Assembly: GCA_015487495.1 (NCBI GenBank)
Contig: WFPP01000040.1
Coordinates: 1 to 40,989, forward strand
DNA length: 40,989 nt
Source: Thiomicrorhabdus sp.
GTDB lineage: Bacteria > Pseudomonadota > Gammaproteobacteria > Thiomicrospirales > Thiomicrospiraceae
Direction of reading: 5' to 3'
In this document: piece by piece, positions 1 through 10,406 of the stretch
Numbering within the stretch: position 1 is the stretch's first letter
Layout of the letters: each line of letters begins with the position of its first letter
Notes under the pieces: model-generated
What the model was told of the DNA's origin: nothing
What the model saw: only the letters and a program-made list of their open reading frames with translations
Databases searched by the model: none
Program-made: the position numbers and the translations under genes

Positions 1-11
1 CATTGATATTT

Positions 12-635
12 ATGGCGATTAAAATACAACAACTTGGCTTACAACCTTACGAAACCACATGGCAAGCCATGAAATCCTTTACCGAAACCCGCCAAGAAAC
101 CACCCCAGATGAACTCTGGATTGTCGAACACCCCGCCGTATTTACCCAAGGGCTAAATGGCAAAGCCGAACACCTACTGCAATCCAACCAAAACATCCCC
201 ATTGTAAAAACCGATAGGGGGGGACAAATTACTTTTCATGCCCCCGGACAACTTATTATCTACATTTTATTTGACCTAAAACGCGCCAAATTAGGGGTTC
301 GAGCACTGATAACCCTCATTGAACAAAGCATCATTGACTGCTTACAGCAACTAGGCATAACCGCCAATGCGCGTCAGGATGCACCTGGAGTGTACGTTAA
401 CCATCAAAAAATCGCCTCATTGGGGCTTAAAATTCGCAAACAAAAAAGCTACCACGGGCTTGCCTTAAATGTAGACATGGATTTAACCCCCTTTCAATAC
501 ATCAACCCCTGTGGCCTAAAAGCGATGCAAATGACCCAACTCAGCAATCTGCTTCCCACGCCACCAACGCTATTACAAGTAAGTCACACCTTAAGCCAAA
601 TATTACTAAAACGACTCAGTTCATCTCATTTATAA
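12..635 (+). CDS. lipB: LipB octanoyltransferase
   Basis: Moves the octanoyl group from octanoyl-ACP to lipoyl domains (pyruvate dehydrogenase E2, glycine cleavage H protein), the first step of lipoate assembly in the cytoplasm. With the ATG at 12 the protein has 207 residues, normal for the family. Visible motifs are [12 protein letters not shown] (about 69-80, usually RGGQxTYHGPGQ), the catalytic Lys140 in SLGLKIRK and the catalytic Cys167 in NPCG. An in-frame TTG at 3 would add three residues, but the ATG is the better start; too little upstream sequence is present to judge a ribosome site. lipA follows after 37 bases on the same strand, so a lipBA transcript is likely. Family assignment is firm. 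Confidence 0.95.
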   Translation: MAIKIQQLGLQPYETTWQAMKSFTETRQETTPDELWIVEHPAVFTQGLNGKAEHLLQSNQNIPIVKTDRGGQITFHAPGQLIIYILFDLKRAKLGVRALITLIEQSIIDCLQQLGITANARQDAPGVYVNHQKIASLGLKIRKQKSYHGLALNVDMDLTPFQYINPCGLKAMQMTQLSNLLPTPPTLLQVSHTLSQILLKRLSSSHL

Positions 636-672
636 TAGAGCGTAATTCAATTCTCGTCCTGCGATACCCTAC

Positions 673-1686
673 ATGTCAAATATGCCACAATACCAAGAAA
701 TTAAGCTCGACCAAATCGGTAACTTAAAAGCCCGAAATAAAACCATGCCCAAAGGACAGTATAAAACCAAGTCGCTCAAAAACCGCCCTGATCCTTTAGC
801 CCCTAAACTAAAAAAACCCCGCTGGATTAAAGCCAAACTGCCCAAAGCCAAAGAGATTCCTAAAGTAAAAGCCTTAAAAAATATCTTGCGTGAACAAGGC
901 TTACACAGCGTATGCGAAGAAGCCTCCTGCCCCAATTTGGGTGAATGCTTTGGACACGGCACCGCCACCTTTATGATTATGGGCGACATTTGCACCCGAA
1001 AATGTCCTTTTTGTGATGTCACCCACGGGCGGCCTAAAGCCCTCAATACAGAAGAACCCAGCCATTTAGCGCGTACCGTTAAGGCCATGAAACTGAACTA
1101 TGTGGTCATTACCTCTGTAGACCGAGACGACCTGCGTGACGGTGGCTCCAAACACTTTATGAACTGCGTTTCTGCCATTCGATACGCCTCACCCCATACC
1201 AAAATAGAAACCTTGGTTCCTGATTTCAAAGGACGCTTGACCGTTGCTCTAAACACACTCAGTCAAACACCGCCCGATGTTCTCAATCACAATCTCGAAA
1301 CCGTCCCCCGCCTTTACGAAGAAGCTCGCCCTGCGGCAAACTATCAAGGCTCTTTAGACCTGCTTAAACGCTTTAAAGAGATGAACCCAAACATCACCAC
1401 CAAATCGGGGCTCATGGTGGGACTGGGCGAAACGATGGAAGAGTTGTTGCAAGTCATGCAAGACTTAAGAAATCACAAGGTAGACATGCTCACCGTAGGG
1501 CAATACCTACAGCCCAGCAACTATCACCTAAGCGTAAAACACTATTGGACACCCGAGGCCTTTAAACAAATTGAAGACGCCGGCTATGCAATGGGCTTTC
1601 GCAATGTCGCATCTGGCCCCATGGTACGTTCCTCCTACCATGCCGACCTGCAAGCAAAGGAAACAACGTCATCATATAGAACATGA
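673..1686 (+). CDS. lipA: LipA lipoyl synthase (radical SAM)
   Basis: Inserts two sulfurs into protein-bound octanoyl chains to make lipoyl groups, completing what LipB starts. The 337-residue protein shows both clusters of the family: the auxiliary 4Fe-4S cysteines C81, C86 and C92 ([12 protein letters not shown]) and the radical-SAM CxxxCxxC at C107, C111 and C114 (CTRKCPFC). The C-terminal RSSYHA carries the serine that ligates the auxiliary cluster. The first 50 residues are basic and longer than in E. coli (321 aa total). A second ATG at 682 is a possible alternative start, and neither has a clear Shine-Dalgarno sequence. It lies directly after lipB. The product identity is secure; the exact start is less so. 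Confidence 0.95.
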   Translation: MSNMPQYQEIKLDQIGNLKARNKTMPKGQYKTKSLKNRPDPLAPKLKKPRWIKAKLPKAKEIPKVKALKNILREQGLHSVCEEASCPNLGECFGHGTATFMIMGDICTRKCPFCDVTHGRPKALNTEEPSHLARTVKAMKLNYVVITSVDRDDLRDGGSKHFMNCVSAIRYASPHTKIETLVPDFKGRLTVALNTLSQTPPDVLNHNLETVPRLYEEARPAANYQGSLDLLKRFKEMNPNITTKSGLMVGLGETMEELLQVMQDLRNHKVDMLTVGQYLQPSNYHLSVKHYWTPEAFKQIEDAGYAMGFRNVASGPMVRSSYHADLQAKETTSSYRT

Positions 1687-1935
1687 CACAATAAAAAAAT
1701 CTCCCCAATTTAATAAAACTCGATCACCACTTATCTTTTGCATTATTTATAGAGCAACGAGTGAATTTACTGAGGCCAAGACGTTACTATTTTGGTTGTA
1801 TTTCGGGTTAAAATAATCGAAAAAATGGCCTTAAAATAGCTTTTTTTATAACATTCAACCTAAGTCCAACAAATTTCTTAGGGGGAATTCAGTTATCAAA
1901 AAATTAGAATATTTTTGAACCGAATCCTTTCCGCT

Positions 1936-4900
1936 CTATCCAACCCACTTGCGGGCATTTTTAAATAATCGCATCCACGGTGCATCTTCACTTGTCCAAT
2001 CATCAGGATGCCATGAGTTTTGTACGGTTCTAAAAACACGTTCAGGGTGTGGCATCATAATGGTGACTCGCCCATCAGTAGTGGTCAGTCCGGTCATGCC
2101 GCCTTCTGTTCCATTTGGATTAAAAGGGTAGCGTTCAGTAGGCATCCCCGTTGCATCAACATAACGAAGAGTTACCAAGCCTTCTATACACTGGGAAGAC
2201 TCTGTTCCAAAATCCATCCGTCCTTCACCGTGTGCCACGGCAACAGGAATACGAGTCCCCTCCATCCCAGCGAATAAAATAGAGGGCGACGCTTGAATCT
2301 CTACCTGTGAAAAACGGGCTTCAAACTGTTCGGACTCATTGCGAACAAAGGCGGGCCAGTTTTGTGCACCCGGAATGATTTCTTTTAAATTTGAAAGCAT
2401 TTGACAGCCGTTACACACGCCTAATGTAAAGGTGTCATCGCGGTTAAAAAAAGTTTCAAATTCGGTACGTGCACGTTCGTTAAAGAGAATGGAGTTTGCC
2501 CAGCCACGTCCTGCACCCAGAACATCTCCATAAGAAAAACCTCCACAGGCAACCAGCCCCTTGTAATGTTCAAAGGTCACTTTACCAGACAACACGTCTG
2601 TCATGTGTACATCCACGGCTTCAAACCCTGCACGGTCAAACGCGGCCGCCATTTCTTGCTGACCATTTACCCCTTGTTCACGCAAAATAGCCACTTTGGG
2701 CTTTGGCTTATTTGCAAACTCGGCAGTTATGTCTTCATTCATATCAAACGTCACCACTGGTGCAATTTCAGTATGTTCATCTTGCTCAATGGATTCAAAT
2801 TCTTGTTGCGCACACACATCATTATCGCGTAACGCTTGCATACGATAGGAGGTTTCTGACCACCAGGATTGCAGTTGTTTCCGGGGCATCTCTAATAAGG
2901 GTTTGCCATGCGCCTGAATTTCAATCTGGTCCGAATCGGATACGCTTCCAATCCAGTGTGACCAGTAACTTAACTCGTAGTTAGAAATGAGGCCTTTCAC
3001 CGCTTCTTTATCGGCCGATTTAATTTGCATCACCACACCCACCTCTTCGGCACACATGGCGGCAATGGGCTCTCTTCCTAATGCTGAAACATCCACACTT
3101 AAACCGCAGTGCCCAGCAAATGCCATTTCTAGCAAGGTCACAAGCAAGCCACCATCAGAACGGTCATGATAAGCAATCATTAACTCTTTTTTTAATAGCT
3201 CTTGAGTAAGATTAAATAGGTTTAACAAACCTTTATAATGATCCAGATTTGCCGATTCTTCTCCAATCTGGTTGAACACCTGAGCCAGACAACTGCCCCC
3301 AATACGGTTCTGGCCGCGCCCTAAATCAATAACCAATAATTCAGTCTCACCCAAATCAGTACGCAGTTGAGGGGTAACGGTTTTTCGCACGTCTTCAACG
3401 GGGGCAAAAGCGGTAATATTAACCGACATGGGAGAAATAACGGCTTTGGATTCGTTCTCTTCTTTCCATACGGTTTTCATAGACATGGAGTCTTTTCCTA
3501 CGGGTACGGCAATGCCTAACTCTGGACACAACTCTAACCCCACGGCTTCTACGGCATCATATAACGCGGCGTCTTCTCCCGGATGCCCTGCCGCTGACAT
3601 CCAGTTGGCGGAAAGTTTAATGTCACTAATGCATTCAATTTTGGCACAAGCAATATTGGTAATGGCTTCAGCAATCGCTAAACGCGCCGATGCTTTGGGG
3701 TTAATAAGCGCCACTGGAGGGCGTTCACCCGAGGCCATCGCTTCCCCAGTGTAACCATTATAATCCGAACAGGTAATGCCCGCATTCGCAACAGGGACTT
3801 GCCAGGGTCCCACCATTTGATCACGGGTGACCATGCCGGTAATGGAGCGATCACCAATGGTGATTAAAAAACTTTTACTGGCAATGGTGGGCAGTTTGAG
3901 TAAACGCTCGGTGACTTCTTTAAAATCCAAAACCGCTGTTTCAAACCCAGCTTGTGGTAACAAACGTGTTTCAGCCGTTCGGTGCATTTTAGGCGGTTTG
4001 CCTAATAAAATATCCAAAGGCATATCAACAGGGTTGTTTTTAAATACGGTGTCATTCACCACCAATTCTTGCACTTCAGTGGCCTCCCCCACAATGGCGT
4101 ACAAGCAACGCTCACGTTGGCAAATCGCCTCAAATTGTTCAATTTTATCGGCAAAAACAGCAATAACGTAACGCTCTTGCGACTCATTACACCAAATTTC
4201 CATAGGCGACATACCAGGTTCATCATTTGGAATGGCACGTAAATTAAAGGTTGCACCTCGACCACTGTCATTAACTAATTCAGGAAACGCATTCGACAAT
4301 CCACCCGCACCCACATCGTGAATAGAAGCGATTGGTGAGGCTTTTCCTAAATAGGTACAACGATCAATCACCTCTTGCGCACGACGCTCCATCTCTGGAT
4401 TTTCCCGTTGCACCGACGCAAAGTCCAAAGTTTCTGAACCTGCACCACTGTCAACAGAAGAAGCGGCACTGCCTCCCAAACCAATTAACATGGCAGCCCC
4501 CCCCAAAACCACTAATTTTGCTCCAACAGGAATGTCGCCTTTCATCACATGTTCTTCACGAATGTTACCCAGTCCACCGGCCAACATAATAGGCTTATGA
4601 TAACCACGAACCTCAATCCCATCATGCGTAACCAGTGCATTTTCATAGGTACGAAAATAACCATTAATGGCGGGACGACCAAATTCATTATTAAACCCTG
4701 CCGCTCCCAATGGCCCCTCAATCATAATTTCAAATGGAGAAACAATTCGGGCGGGTTTACCATAATCACGCTCCCAAGGCTGTTTAAATCCTGGAATATT
4801 TAAGTTAGAAACGGTAAATCCTGTTAAACCTGATTTTGGCTTAGAGCCACGTCCCGTTGCACCTTCATCCCGAATTTCCCCCCCTGCTCCCGTGGCTGCA

Positions 4901-5808
4901 CCTGGCCAGGGCGAAATGGCCGTAGGGTGATTGTGAGTCTCCACTTTAATTTGAACATGCACAGGTTCTGGGTTGGTTTGATACACATGACTTTCGGGAT
5001 TTGGAAAAAAACGACTGGCTTGCGCACCTTCCAATACAGCCGCATTATCACTGTAAGCAGACAACACGCCTTCTGGATTTTTTTGATGGGTATTACGAAT
5101 CATGCCAAATAAAGAGTGGGGTTTATTTTCTCCGTCAATGCTCCAATCGGCATTAAAAATTTTATGGCGACAGTGTTCTGAATTTGCTTGAGCAAACATC
5201 ATTAGTTCGGCGTCCACCGGATTACGATTTAATCCTTTAAAAGCGGTTACCAAGTAATCAATTTCATCCAAACTCAAGGCCAGCCCCATTTCCTGATTGG
5301 CTTGCACCAAGGCTTCACGTCCCCCTGTCAAAACATCAACCACTTGTGACGGCTTAGGCGTTTGATGCGAGAATAACCCCTCTAATGTCGCCACATCGTA
5401 AAAAACTTGCTCCATCATTCGGTCATACAACAAAGCTTCCATTGCAGGTCTGTCTGAATGTGACACGCCTTCAAAAAAATACGCAACACCACGCTCAATA
5501 CGTTGAATATGCTCAATACCACACGTTTTAGTAATGTCTGTTGCCTTGGATGACCAAGGCGAAATTGTGCCTAACCGTGGGGTGACAATGCACACATCCG
5601 AAGTTAATTCCGAACTTAAATCTTCAGTAGTGTTATTTAACAACACGCTTAAATGCTCACGTTCTATAGAAGATAAAGCACCCTGTGTTTCTACAAAATA
5701 CAGGAATTGCGATTGTATGCCAGAAATGGAGCCAACCGACTTTAATTTATGTAACAGTTGATTTAATCGATACTCGGAATGGGCAGCGTTGCCCCAAATG
5801 ATTTGCAT
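1936..5808 (-). CDS. purL: PurL phosphoribosylformylglycinamidine synthase
   Basis: Large single-chain FGAM synthase of purine synthesis: converts FGAR, glutamine and ATP to FGAM. At 1290 residues it matches the gammaproteobacterial long form (about 1295). In order: N-terminal PurS-like domain, linker helical domain, two AIR-synthase-like ATP-binding halves (motifs such as [20 protein letters not shown] and VGKDSMSMK), and a C-terminal class I glutamine amidotransferase. That last domain has the nucleophile Cys1132 in LGVCNGCQM and the His/Glu of PHPERVFR near the end. The start has a good AGGA eight bases upstream. It converges with lipA; the 249 bases between them show no obvious terminator. 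The upstream side carries a degenerate copy of the dispersed repeat (5876-5952). Confidence 0.97.
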   Translation of the reverse strand: MQIIWGNAAHSEYRLNQLLHKLKSVGSISGIQSQFLYFVETQGALSSIEREHLSVLLNNTTEDLSSELTSDVCIVTPRLGTISPWSSKATDITKTCGIEHIQRIERGVAYFFEGVSHSDRPAMEALLYDRMMEQVFYDVATLEGLFSHQTPKPSQVVDVLTGGREALVQANQEMGLALSLDEIDYLVTAFKGLNRNPVDAELMMFAQANSEHCRHKIFNADWSIDGENKPHSLFGMIRNTHQKNPEGVLSAYSDNAAVLEGAQASRFFPNPESHVYQTNPEPVHVQIKVETHNHPTAISPWPGAATGAGGEIRDEGATGRGSKPKSGLTGFTVSNLNIPGFKQPWERDYGKPARIVSPFEIMIEGPLGAAGFNNEFGRPAINGYFRTYENALVTHDGIEVRGYHKPIMLAGGLGNIREEHVMKGDIPVGAKLVVLGGAAMLIGLGGSAASSVDSGAGSETLDFASVQRENPEMERRAQEVIDRCTYLGKASPIASIHDVGAGGLSNAFPELVNDSGRGATFNLRAIPNDEPGMSPMEIWCNESQERYVIAVFADKIEQFEAICQRERCLYAIVGEATEVQELVVNDTVFKNNPVDMPLDILLGKPPKMHRTAETRLLPQAGFETAVLDFKEVTERLLKLPTIASKSFLITIGDRSITGMVTRDQMVGPWQVPVANAGITCSDYNGYTGEAMASGERPPVALINPKASARLAIAEAITNIACAKIECISDIKLSANWMSAAGHPGEDAALYDAVEAVGLELCPELGIAVPVGKDSMSMKTVWKEENESKAVISPMSVNITAFAPVEDVRKTVTPQLRTDLGETELLVIDLGRGQNRIGGSCLAQVFNQIGEESANLDHYKGLLNLFNLTQELLKKELMIAYHDRSDGGLLVTLLEMAFAGHCGLSVDVSALGREPIAAMCAEEVGVVMQIKSADKEAVKGLISNYELSYWSHWIGSVSDSDQIEIQAHGKPLLEMPRKQLQSWWSETSYRMQALRDNDVCAQQEFESIEQDEHTEIAPVVTFDMNEDITAEFANKPKPKVAILREQGVNGQQEMAAAFDRAGFEAVDVHMTDVLSGKVTFEHYKGLVACGGFSYGDVLGAGRGWANSILFNERARTEFETFFNRDDTFTLGVCNGCQMLSNLKEIIPGAQNWPAFVRNESEQFEARFSQVEIQASPSILFAGMEGTRIPVAVAHGEGRMDFGTESSQCIEGLVTLRYVDATGMPTERYPFNPNGTEGGMTGLTTTDGRVTIMMPHPERVFRTVQNSWHPDDWTSEDAPWMRLFKNARKWVG

Positions 5809-5875
5809 TGTTCTTGTCCTTTTAACAACAAAGAAAGCCTTAAATCCCCAGGCAAAAACGCACCGAGTTCCTTAA

Positions 5876-5952
5876 GGAAGCTCTGATTAAGTCCCTTAAA
5901 GCTTTCTAGGAAAGTAAATCTGATTCGTTATTAATGCTTATTGAGAACTTCC
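5876..5952. repeat. degenerate copy of IS5-like inverted-repeat element
   Basis: Left end GGAAGCTCTGATTAAGTCC and right end TTGAGAACTTCC match the two ends of the elements at 17318 and 39114; the 77-base interior is diverged. No target duplication is evident. It lies between bamC and the purL promoter side, so it may sit in the purL leader or its upstream region. Confidence 0.6.
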
Positions 5953-5963
5953 TGTATGTCAAC

Positions 5964-7076
5964 TCAAGGAGCTAATAATCCAAGACTTTCAAACAGATAA
6001 CGTCTTTGTTTACCATCAAGAGGCGTCTCCCCTTCTGGCGCGGTTACCATTAAAATGGTTTGCCCAGTTTGAGATTCGTCCATTCGTAATGACAATTTAA
6101 CCGTACTGGGTAAATTTTGTTTATCGGACGAACGCCAAAATGCCAGCAAACTTAAAAAAGAATCTTCTTGCTGAATCTTTTTGGGTACATTCACCCAAAG
6201 TGAATGTCGATCTGCTAGAACCTCTTTGATACTCCAATCCGCACGGTATATCGTCGCCTGCAAATAACTCCAGCTTTTCTCCAGGCTGGCACGTAAGACA
6301 AGATGGCCAAACTCTTCACCGTCCAGCAGTTCAACCTTCGTTTCAGTCACTTTAAGTTGTGCCAATGCTTTTTCACTGCTTGAGCCAAAGAACACCATGG
6401 ATTGATACAACGCTTGCGCTTCCATTTCAGGACGATAAGGTCTAACAATCCAGCGATCCCCCTGATCCAATGCCTCATTCACATCCGGTGAATAAAGTAA
6501 ATGATGACTAAAATACACACGGGTGACTCCCGCCTGAACATCGGTTTCAACGCGTACTACAAATTTATCAAATACGCCGTCCGCCAATTCGGGACGCCAA
6601 CTGTTCAATAGTTTCGTCATAAAACCAACATCATCCATTGGAACCAGTTCTAAGCGTTTGAGGTACTCGGTTTTTAAAAAACCAATGTCTTTACGTTCTT
6701 CAGCAATGGTAAAACCAAAACTGTGTAAAAAACGTTTTACATTTTTCCAAACTTGCTCACTGTCCGTAGATTCAATTTCTAACCAACGTTCAGACAAGTT
6801 TGACTGAATGGATACCCCCTCTGCCTGAAACGTTGGAATAGGCTTAGAACTCTCCTGTTCGGCACGTTTATCTTGCTCCACTTGTGCCAAAGCTAAAGCC
6901 AGTTCCCCTTTTGCTTTACCGGGATTAAACAGATTAGGTGGCAATTCAAGTGTTTTAACAATCTCCGTTTCACTGTCTCGGTAGTTATAATCAGAGCGGT
7001 CAAATACTGAACAGCCAGTTAAACCCAATGCAACCATTATGACGGACATCAATATTATTTTTTTAGAGGGAAGCAT
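5964..7076 (-). CDS. bamC: BamC outer-membrane assembly lipoprotein
   Basis: Accessory lipoprotein of the BAM complex that inserts beta-barrel proteins into the outer membrane. The 370-residue protein begins with a lipoprotein signal peptide ending in the lipobox LTGC (lipidated Cys22). It continues with the unstructured BamD-binding stretch typical of the family (YRDSETEIVKTLELPPNL) and two helix-grip domains. It follows dapA by 112 bases on the same strand, as in E. coli (dapA-bamC), which supports the call despite low overall conservation of BamC. The ATG at 7076 has no strong ribosome site; the in-frame Met10 would leave a very short signal, so the longer form is preferred. Confidence 0.88.
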   Translation of the reverse strand: MLPSKKIILMSVIMVALGLTGCSVFDRSDYNYRDSETEIVKTLELPPNLFNPGKAKGELALALAQVEQDKRAEQESSKPIPTFQAEGVSIQSNLSERWLEIESTDSEQVWKNVKRFLHSFGFTIAEERKDIGFLKTEYLKRLELVPMDDVGFMTKLLNSWRPELADGVFDKFVVRVETDVQAGVTRVYFSHHLLYSPDVNEALDQGDRWIVRPYRPEMEAQALYQSMVFFGSSSEKALAQLKVTETKVELLDGEEFGHLVLRASLEKSWSYLQATIYRADWSIKEVLADRHSLWVNVPKKIQQEDSFLSLLAFWRSSDKQNLPSTVKLSLRMDESQTGQTILMVTAPEGETPLDGKQRRYLFESLGLLAP

Positions 7077-7126
7077 AAATTCTTTAAAACCTTAATAAAT
7101 AAAAAAGAGAAAGCACGCCAAGTATT

Positions 7127-8014
7127 TTATGACGTTTTAACAGCAATTCCAGCTGTTTTTAATGCCTTTAAAACCACAGGACGACACGATTCAGACAAAG
7201 GCGTTAAGGGCAAGCGTATGGTTTCACCCATAAGCCCCATTTGAGATAAAGCCCACTTAACAGGAATAGGATTGGATTCAATAAAAATGTCACGATGAAT
7301 GGCACGTAATGGTTGGTCTAAAGCCTGAGCAGTTTCTGCATCTCCTGCTAGGGCCGCCGCATACACTTCATGCAACTGCCTAGGGGCAAGATTGGCAGTA
7401 ACCGAAATCCCCCCCTGTCCACCAGCTAAAATAAATTCAACTGCGGTTTCATCATCTCCCGTGTACAAATCAAAGTCTTCTGCCACACCCGCTTTAATCA
7501 ATGCCACACGTGCCACCTCACCCGTTGCCTCTTTTACACCAATAATATTAGGAATTTTAGACAAACGAATAATGGTTTCTGGCAACATGTCTACAGCGGT
7601 TCGCCCAGGCACATTATAAAGAATTTGTGGAATATCAACGGTTTCTGCAATTTTTTTATGATGCAAAAACAAACCTTCTTGAGTCGGTTTATTGTAATAA
7701 GGAGTGACCAGCAAACAAGCATCTACGCCTGCCTTTTTAGCACAATCGGTTAATTGAATGGCCTCTGTTGTTGAGTTAGCACCTGTTCCAGCAATCACAG
7801 GAAGACGACCGTTCACCTTTTCAACCACAAAGCGAACCACGTGACAATGCTCTTCTACATCTAATGTTGCAGATTCACCTGTTGTCCCCATCGTAACAAT
7901 GGCATCCGTTTTGGATTCAATATGAAATTCAATCAGCTTTTCAAGTGAATCAAAGTCAACAGAACCATCTTCTAACATTGGGGTGACTAATGCCACCATA
8001 CTGCCTCTAAACAC
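7127..8014 (-). CDS. dapA: DapA 4-hydroxy-tetrahydrodipicolinate synthase
   Basis: Condenses pyruvate with aspartate semialdehyde, the branch point to lysine and meso-diaminopimelate for peptidoglycan. I place the start at GTG 8014: a GGAG lies nine bases upstream, the product begins (V/M)FRGSMVALVTP like the family, and it gives 295 residues. With this start the Schiff-base lysine is Lys161 (IGVKEATGE) and the catalytic tyrosine is Tyr133 (ILYNVPGRT), the same numbers as in E. coli DapA. A longer reading from TTG 8029 would run through the ribosome site. The GTTGES pyruvate-binding motif and YYNKPTQEG are present. bamC follows on the same strand. A sigma-70 promoter candidate lies at 8056-8084. 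Confidence 0.96.
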   Translation of the reverse strand: MFRGSMVALVTPMLEDGSVDFDSLEKLIEFHIESKTDAIVTMGTTGESATLDVEEHCHVVRFVVEKVNGRLPVIAGTGANSTTEAIQLTDCAKKAGVDACLLVTPYYNKPTQEGLFLHHKKIAETVDIPQILYNVPGRTAVDMLPETIIRLSKIPNIIGVKEATGEVARVALIKAGVAEDFDLYTGDDETAVEFILAGGQGGISVTANLAPRQLHEVYAAALAGDAETAQALDQPLRAIHRDIFIESNPIPVKWALSQMGLMGETIRLPLTPLSESCRPVVLKALKTAGIAVKTS

Positions 8015-8055
8015 GGCGATTTTCTCCAAACGATTAACGCAAACACAAAAGGTGT

Positions 8056-8084
8056 ATACTAACCGTTCCCCCCTTATACTTCAA
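8056..8084 (-). promoter_or_regulatory. candidate sigma-70 promoter of dapA with G6 in the spacer
   Basis: On the minus strand TTGAAG (8084-8079) and TAGTAT (8061-8056) are separated by exactly 17 bases, about 40 bases before the dapA start. The spacer contains a run of six G, so a change in run length would change promoter spacing. Prediction from sequence only. Confidence 0.55.
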
Positions 8085-8192
8085 CCCAAATCCACCTTCC
8101 AACTCTTTATATCGCTCCTTATAATAGAAACATAAAAAAAGGGGGGTAAGTGTTTATACATCCCCCACATATCAAGAGAAACGCTGAACAAG

Positions 8193-8221
8193 TTGCCAAG
8201 AAATTCAAAAGTTGTCATACT
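8193..8221 (+). promoter_or_regulatory. candidate promoter of bcp
   Basis: TTGCCA (8193-8198) and CATACT (8216-8221) with a 17-base spacer lie about 90 bases before bcp. A second candidate lies further up: TTCCAA (8097-8102) with TATAAT (8120-8125), also 17 apart. I cannot tell which is used. The 285-base divergent region also holds an A7G6 run at 8134-8146 and no other gene. Confidence 0.4.
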
Positions 8222-8315
8222 AAATCCATACCGATGTTCAAGACTTCTTAAGAGAGCCTAAACCAGCACCTTAAAGCCAAAAACATCACTCACTATTTTT
8301 CAGGATTTTTTTATT

Positions 8316-8828
8316 ATGAGCAATCACATTAAAGCCGGACAAGCATTAACAAACTTTTCTGTTGAAACAACCTCAGGAGAACCTTTTACCCCCCACTCCT
8401 TACAAGCACATTACACTGTCATTTATTTTTATCCAAAAGACAGCACCCCAGGATGCACCACAGAAGGCCGAGAATTTAATGAACGGCTTTCAGAGTTTAA
8501 AGCTCTTAATACGGTTATTTATGGTGCCTCTATGGACTCAATAAAACGTCACCATAACTTTAAAAAGAAACAGGGCTTTGAGTTTGAACTCATCTCCGAT
8601 CCAGATGGCCACTTTTGCAAACAATTTAATGTATATCAGCTCAAAAAAAACTTTGGTATTGAATACATGGGCATTGTTCGCAGTACATTTTTATTTGACC
8701 CACAAGGTGAATTAATTCACGAATGGCGTAAAGTCAAAGTAAAAGGGCATGCACAAGAGGTACTGGAGACTCTTCAAGCATATCAAGCCAAAATTTCTCC
8801 CCCCCTAACTTTTCCTAACCTTCCCTAA
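8316..8828 (+). CDS. bcp: Bcp/PrxQ thioredoxin-dependent peroxiredoxin
   Basis: Cytoplasmic thiol peroxidase of the BCP/PrxQ group that reduces peroxides with thioredoxin. The fold signature is clear: IYFYPKDSTPGCTTEGREF with the peroxidatic cysteine at Cys47 inside the PxxxTxxC-type motif. The resolving cysteine found five residues later in E. coli BCP is absent (Arg52 here), so this member would need another partner thiol; one further cysteine occurs in GHFCKQF. Length 170 residues, slightly long because of a C-terminal tail (SPPLTFPNLP) written by a C-rich, CCTAACCTT-type repeat that also contains the stop codon. An AGGA lies eleven bases before the ATG. It reads away from dapA and is followed 37 bases later by the PhoH gene. 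Confidence 0.93.
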   Translation: MSNHIKAGQALTNFSVETTSGEPFTPHSLQAHYTVIYFYPKDSTPGCTTEGREFNERLSEFKALNTVIYGASMDSIKRHHNFKKKQGFEFELISDPDGHFCKQFNVYQLKKNFGIEYMGIVRSTFLFDPQGELIHEWRKVKVKGHAQEVLETLQAYQAKISPPLTFPNLP

Positions 8829-8846
8829 CCTTCCTTCCCTAACCTT
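8799..8846 (+). repeat. short tandem CCTAACCTT-type repeat
   Basis: After a C7 run (8799-8805), CCTAAC(C/T)TT occurs about four times in irregular spacing. The third unit supplies the TAA stop of bcp (8826-8828). The array runs up to just before the ribosome site of the next gene. Confidence 0.7.
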
Positions 8847-8865
8847 ATTAGACGGAGATAATCCC

Positions 8866-10275
8866 ATGACCAATGAAGCAAAAAGACTTTTTATTTTGGA
8901 CACCAATGTGCTAATGCATGATCCAATGGCACTTTTTCATTTTGAAGAGCATGATATTTTTATCTCCATGACCGTATTGGAAGAGCTGGATGCAGGTAAA
9001 AAAGGCATGTCAGAGGTTGCACGAAATGTTCGTGAAACCAACCGTCTAATCGATCAAATTATTTGTGACGCCAGCTTTGAAGACATTCAAAAAGGGCTTT
9101 CTCTGGAACGCATTTACCCCAGTCATAACGCTGAAGACCTTCATCTTGGTAAACTGTTTTTTGAAACAGAACCACTACTGGTAGACCTTCCCCCCTCTCT
9201 GCCCAGCCATAAAGCCGATAACCATATTCTGCAAACCGGATTGGCCTTAAAAGAAAAATACCACAACCGCAATGTCACTCTGGTTACCAAAGACATCAAT
9301 ATGCGTATCAAATCTTCTGCTGTTGGGTTGCACTCAGAAGATTACTACAATGATCGTGTACTGGAAGATGCCGATTTACTCTACCGTGGCTGGGAAACAC
9401 TGGACGAACACTTTTTTGAAAGGCATGGTAAAGAGATGCGTTCCTGGCAAGAAGAAGGCCGGACATTTTACGAACTCAATGTGGATGAACATTGCAACTG
9501 GTATCCCAACCAATCTCTAATCAGTACCAATGATGCAGGCTTTAATGCCATTGTACGCAGCATACATAATGGCAAAGCCATTCTGGAGTACATGCAGGAC
9601 TTTACTCAGGAAAACCATGCTGTTTGGGGCATCCATGCCCGAAACTCCGAACAAAACATTGCACTCAATTTTTTAATGGATCCCAATATAGACTTTGTTT
9701 CCCTTTTAGGGGTCGCAGGAACAGGTAAAACCTTACTGACACTCGCTTGCGCTCTTGAACAAACCTTGGACTTAAACCTGTATAACGAAATCATTATGAC
9801 ACGCGCCACCATTCCTGTTGGAGATGATATTGGGTTTTTGCCTGGAACAGAAGAAGAAAAAATGACTCCCTGGATGGGAGCATTAATGGACAACCTGGAG
9901 GTGCTAACCGCCAACTCTGGTGACAGCACAGAATGGGAAACGCAGAGCACTCAAGAATTACTGAATAAACGCATTAAAATTAAATCGATGAACTTTATGC
10001 GCGGACGCACTTTTTTAAATAAATTTATTATCATCGATGAAGCGCAAAACCTCACTCCCAAGCAGATGAAAACCTTAATTACACGATCTGGCGAGGGAAC
10101 AAAAGTGGTTTGCCTAGGAAACATCGGACAAATTGACTCTCCTTATTTAACCGAAACCACAACAGGGTTAACCTACGTGGTGGATCGTTTTAAAACATGG
10201 AACCACAGTGCTCATATTACCCTAGAACAAGGAGAGCGTTCTCGTTTGGCACAATTTGCTTCTGATAATCTTTAA
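8866..10275 (+). CDS. PIN-PhoH family ATPase (PhoH2 type)
   Basis: Fusion of an N-terminal PIN ribonuclease-type domain (about 1-150, beginning LFILDTNVLMHDP with further acidic residues EELD and TKDINMR) to a PhoH P-loop ATPase domain (about 260-465). Walker A is GVAGTGKT with Lys288; Walker B is FIIIDEAQ with Asp391. Known PhoH2 proteins of this layout act as RNA helicase/RNase, so a role in RNA turnover is likely, but the substrate here is unknown. Length 469 is typical. A GGAGA motif precedes the ATG at 8866. The stop codon TAA directly abuts a solo repeat end (10276-10287), and a probable G-rich terminator follows at 10332-10386. Confidence 0.93.
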   Translation: MTNEAKRLFILDTNVLMHDPMALFHFEEHDIFISMTVLEELDAGKKGMSEVARNVRETNRLIDQIICDASFEDIQKGLSLERIYPSHNAEDLHLGKLFFETEPLLVDLPPSLPSHKADNHILQTGLALKEKYHNRNVTLVTKDINMRIKSSAVGLHSEDYYNDRVLEDADLLYRGWETLDEHFFERHGKEMRSWQEEGRTFYELNVDEHCNWYPNQSLISTNDAGFNAIVRSIHNGKAILEYMQDFTQENHAVWGIHARNSEQNIALNFLMDPNIDFVSLLGVAGTGKTLLTLACALEQTLDLNLYNEIIMTRATIPVGDDIGFLPGTEEEKMTPWMGALMDNLEVLTANSGDSTEWETQSTQELLNKRIKIKSMNFMRGRTFLNKFIIIDEAQNLTPKQMKTLITRSGEGTKVVCLGNIGQIDSPYLTETTTGLTYVVDRFKTWNHSAHITLEQGERSRLAQFASDNL

Positions 10276-10287
10276 GGAATCTCTGAT
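10276..10287 (+). repeat. solo end of the IS5-like repeat family
   Basis: GGAATCTCTGAT directly after a TAA (here the phoH stop codon) matches the outer end seen at 17422 and at the right edge of 24572 (reverse). Only the terminal dozen bases are recognisable, so this may be chance. Confidence 0.35.
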
Positions 10288-10331
10288 GCCATCGCTTGAC
10301 GTTAGCCAAATTCCCAACGATGGAATCAACA

Positions 10332-10386
10332 CTCCCCATCCCAAGGAAAAGTTTAAAAAAAGAGAGGGGGGGGGGAGAAATTTTTT
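10332..10386 (+). terminator. candidate terminator after phoH with G10 run
   Basis: CTCCCC (10332-10337) can pair with GGGGAG (10372-10377) inside a G10 run (10366-10375), followed by AAA and six T. It lies between the converging phoH and LysR genes. The loop is long (about 34 bases), so efficiency is uncertain. Confidence 0.45.
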
Positions 10387-10406
10387 CTATTTTAAATAAA
10401 AAATTG

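Noticed and set aside
217-223. G7 run in lipB
   Set aside because: It is part of the conserved RGG codons and lacks the A/T-rich tail of the recurrent signature, so it was not counted.
669-1088. 139-codon frame on the minus strand over lipA
   Set aside because: Opposite the well-conserved radical-SAM region; a shadow of lipA codon use.
1571-1816. Open frame at the 3' end of lipA
   Set aside because: It lies mostly in another frame of the lipA coding end, and its tail beyond lipA has no protein-like composition or ribosome site.
1687-1935. Search for a terminator or small gene between lipA and purL
   Set aside because: AT-rich with no good stem plus T run and no convincing short gene.
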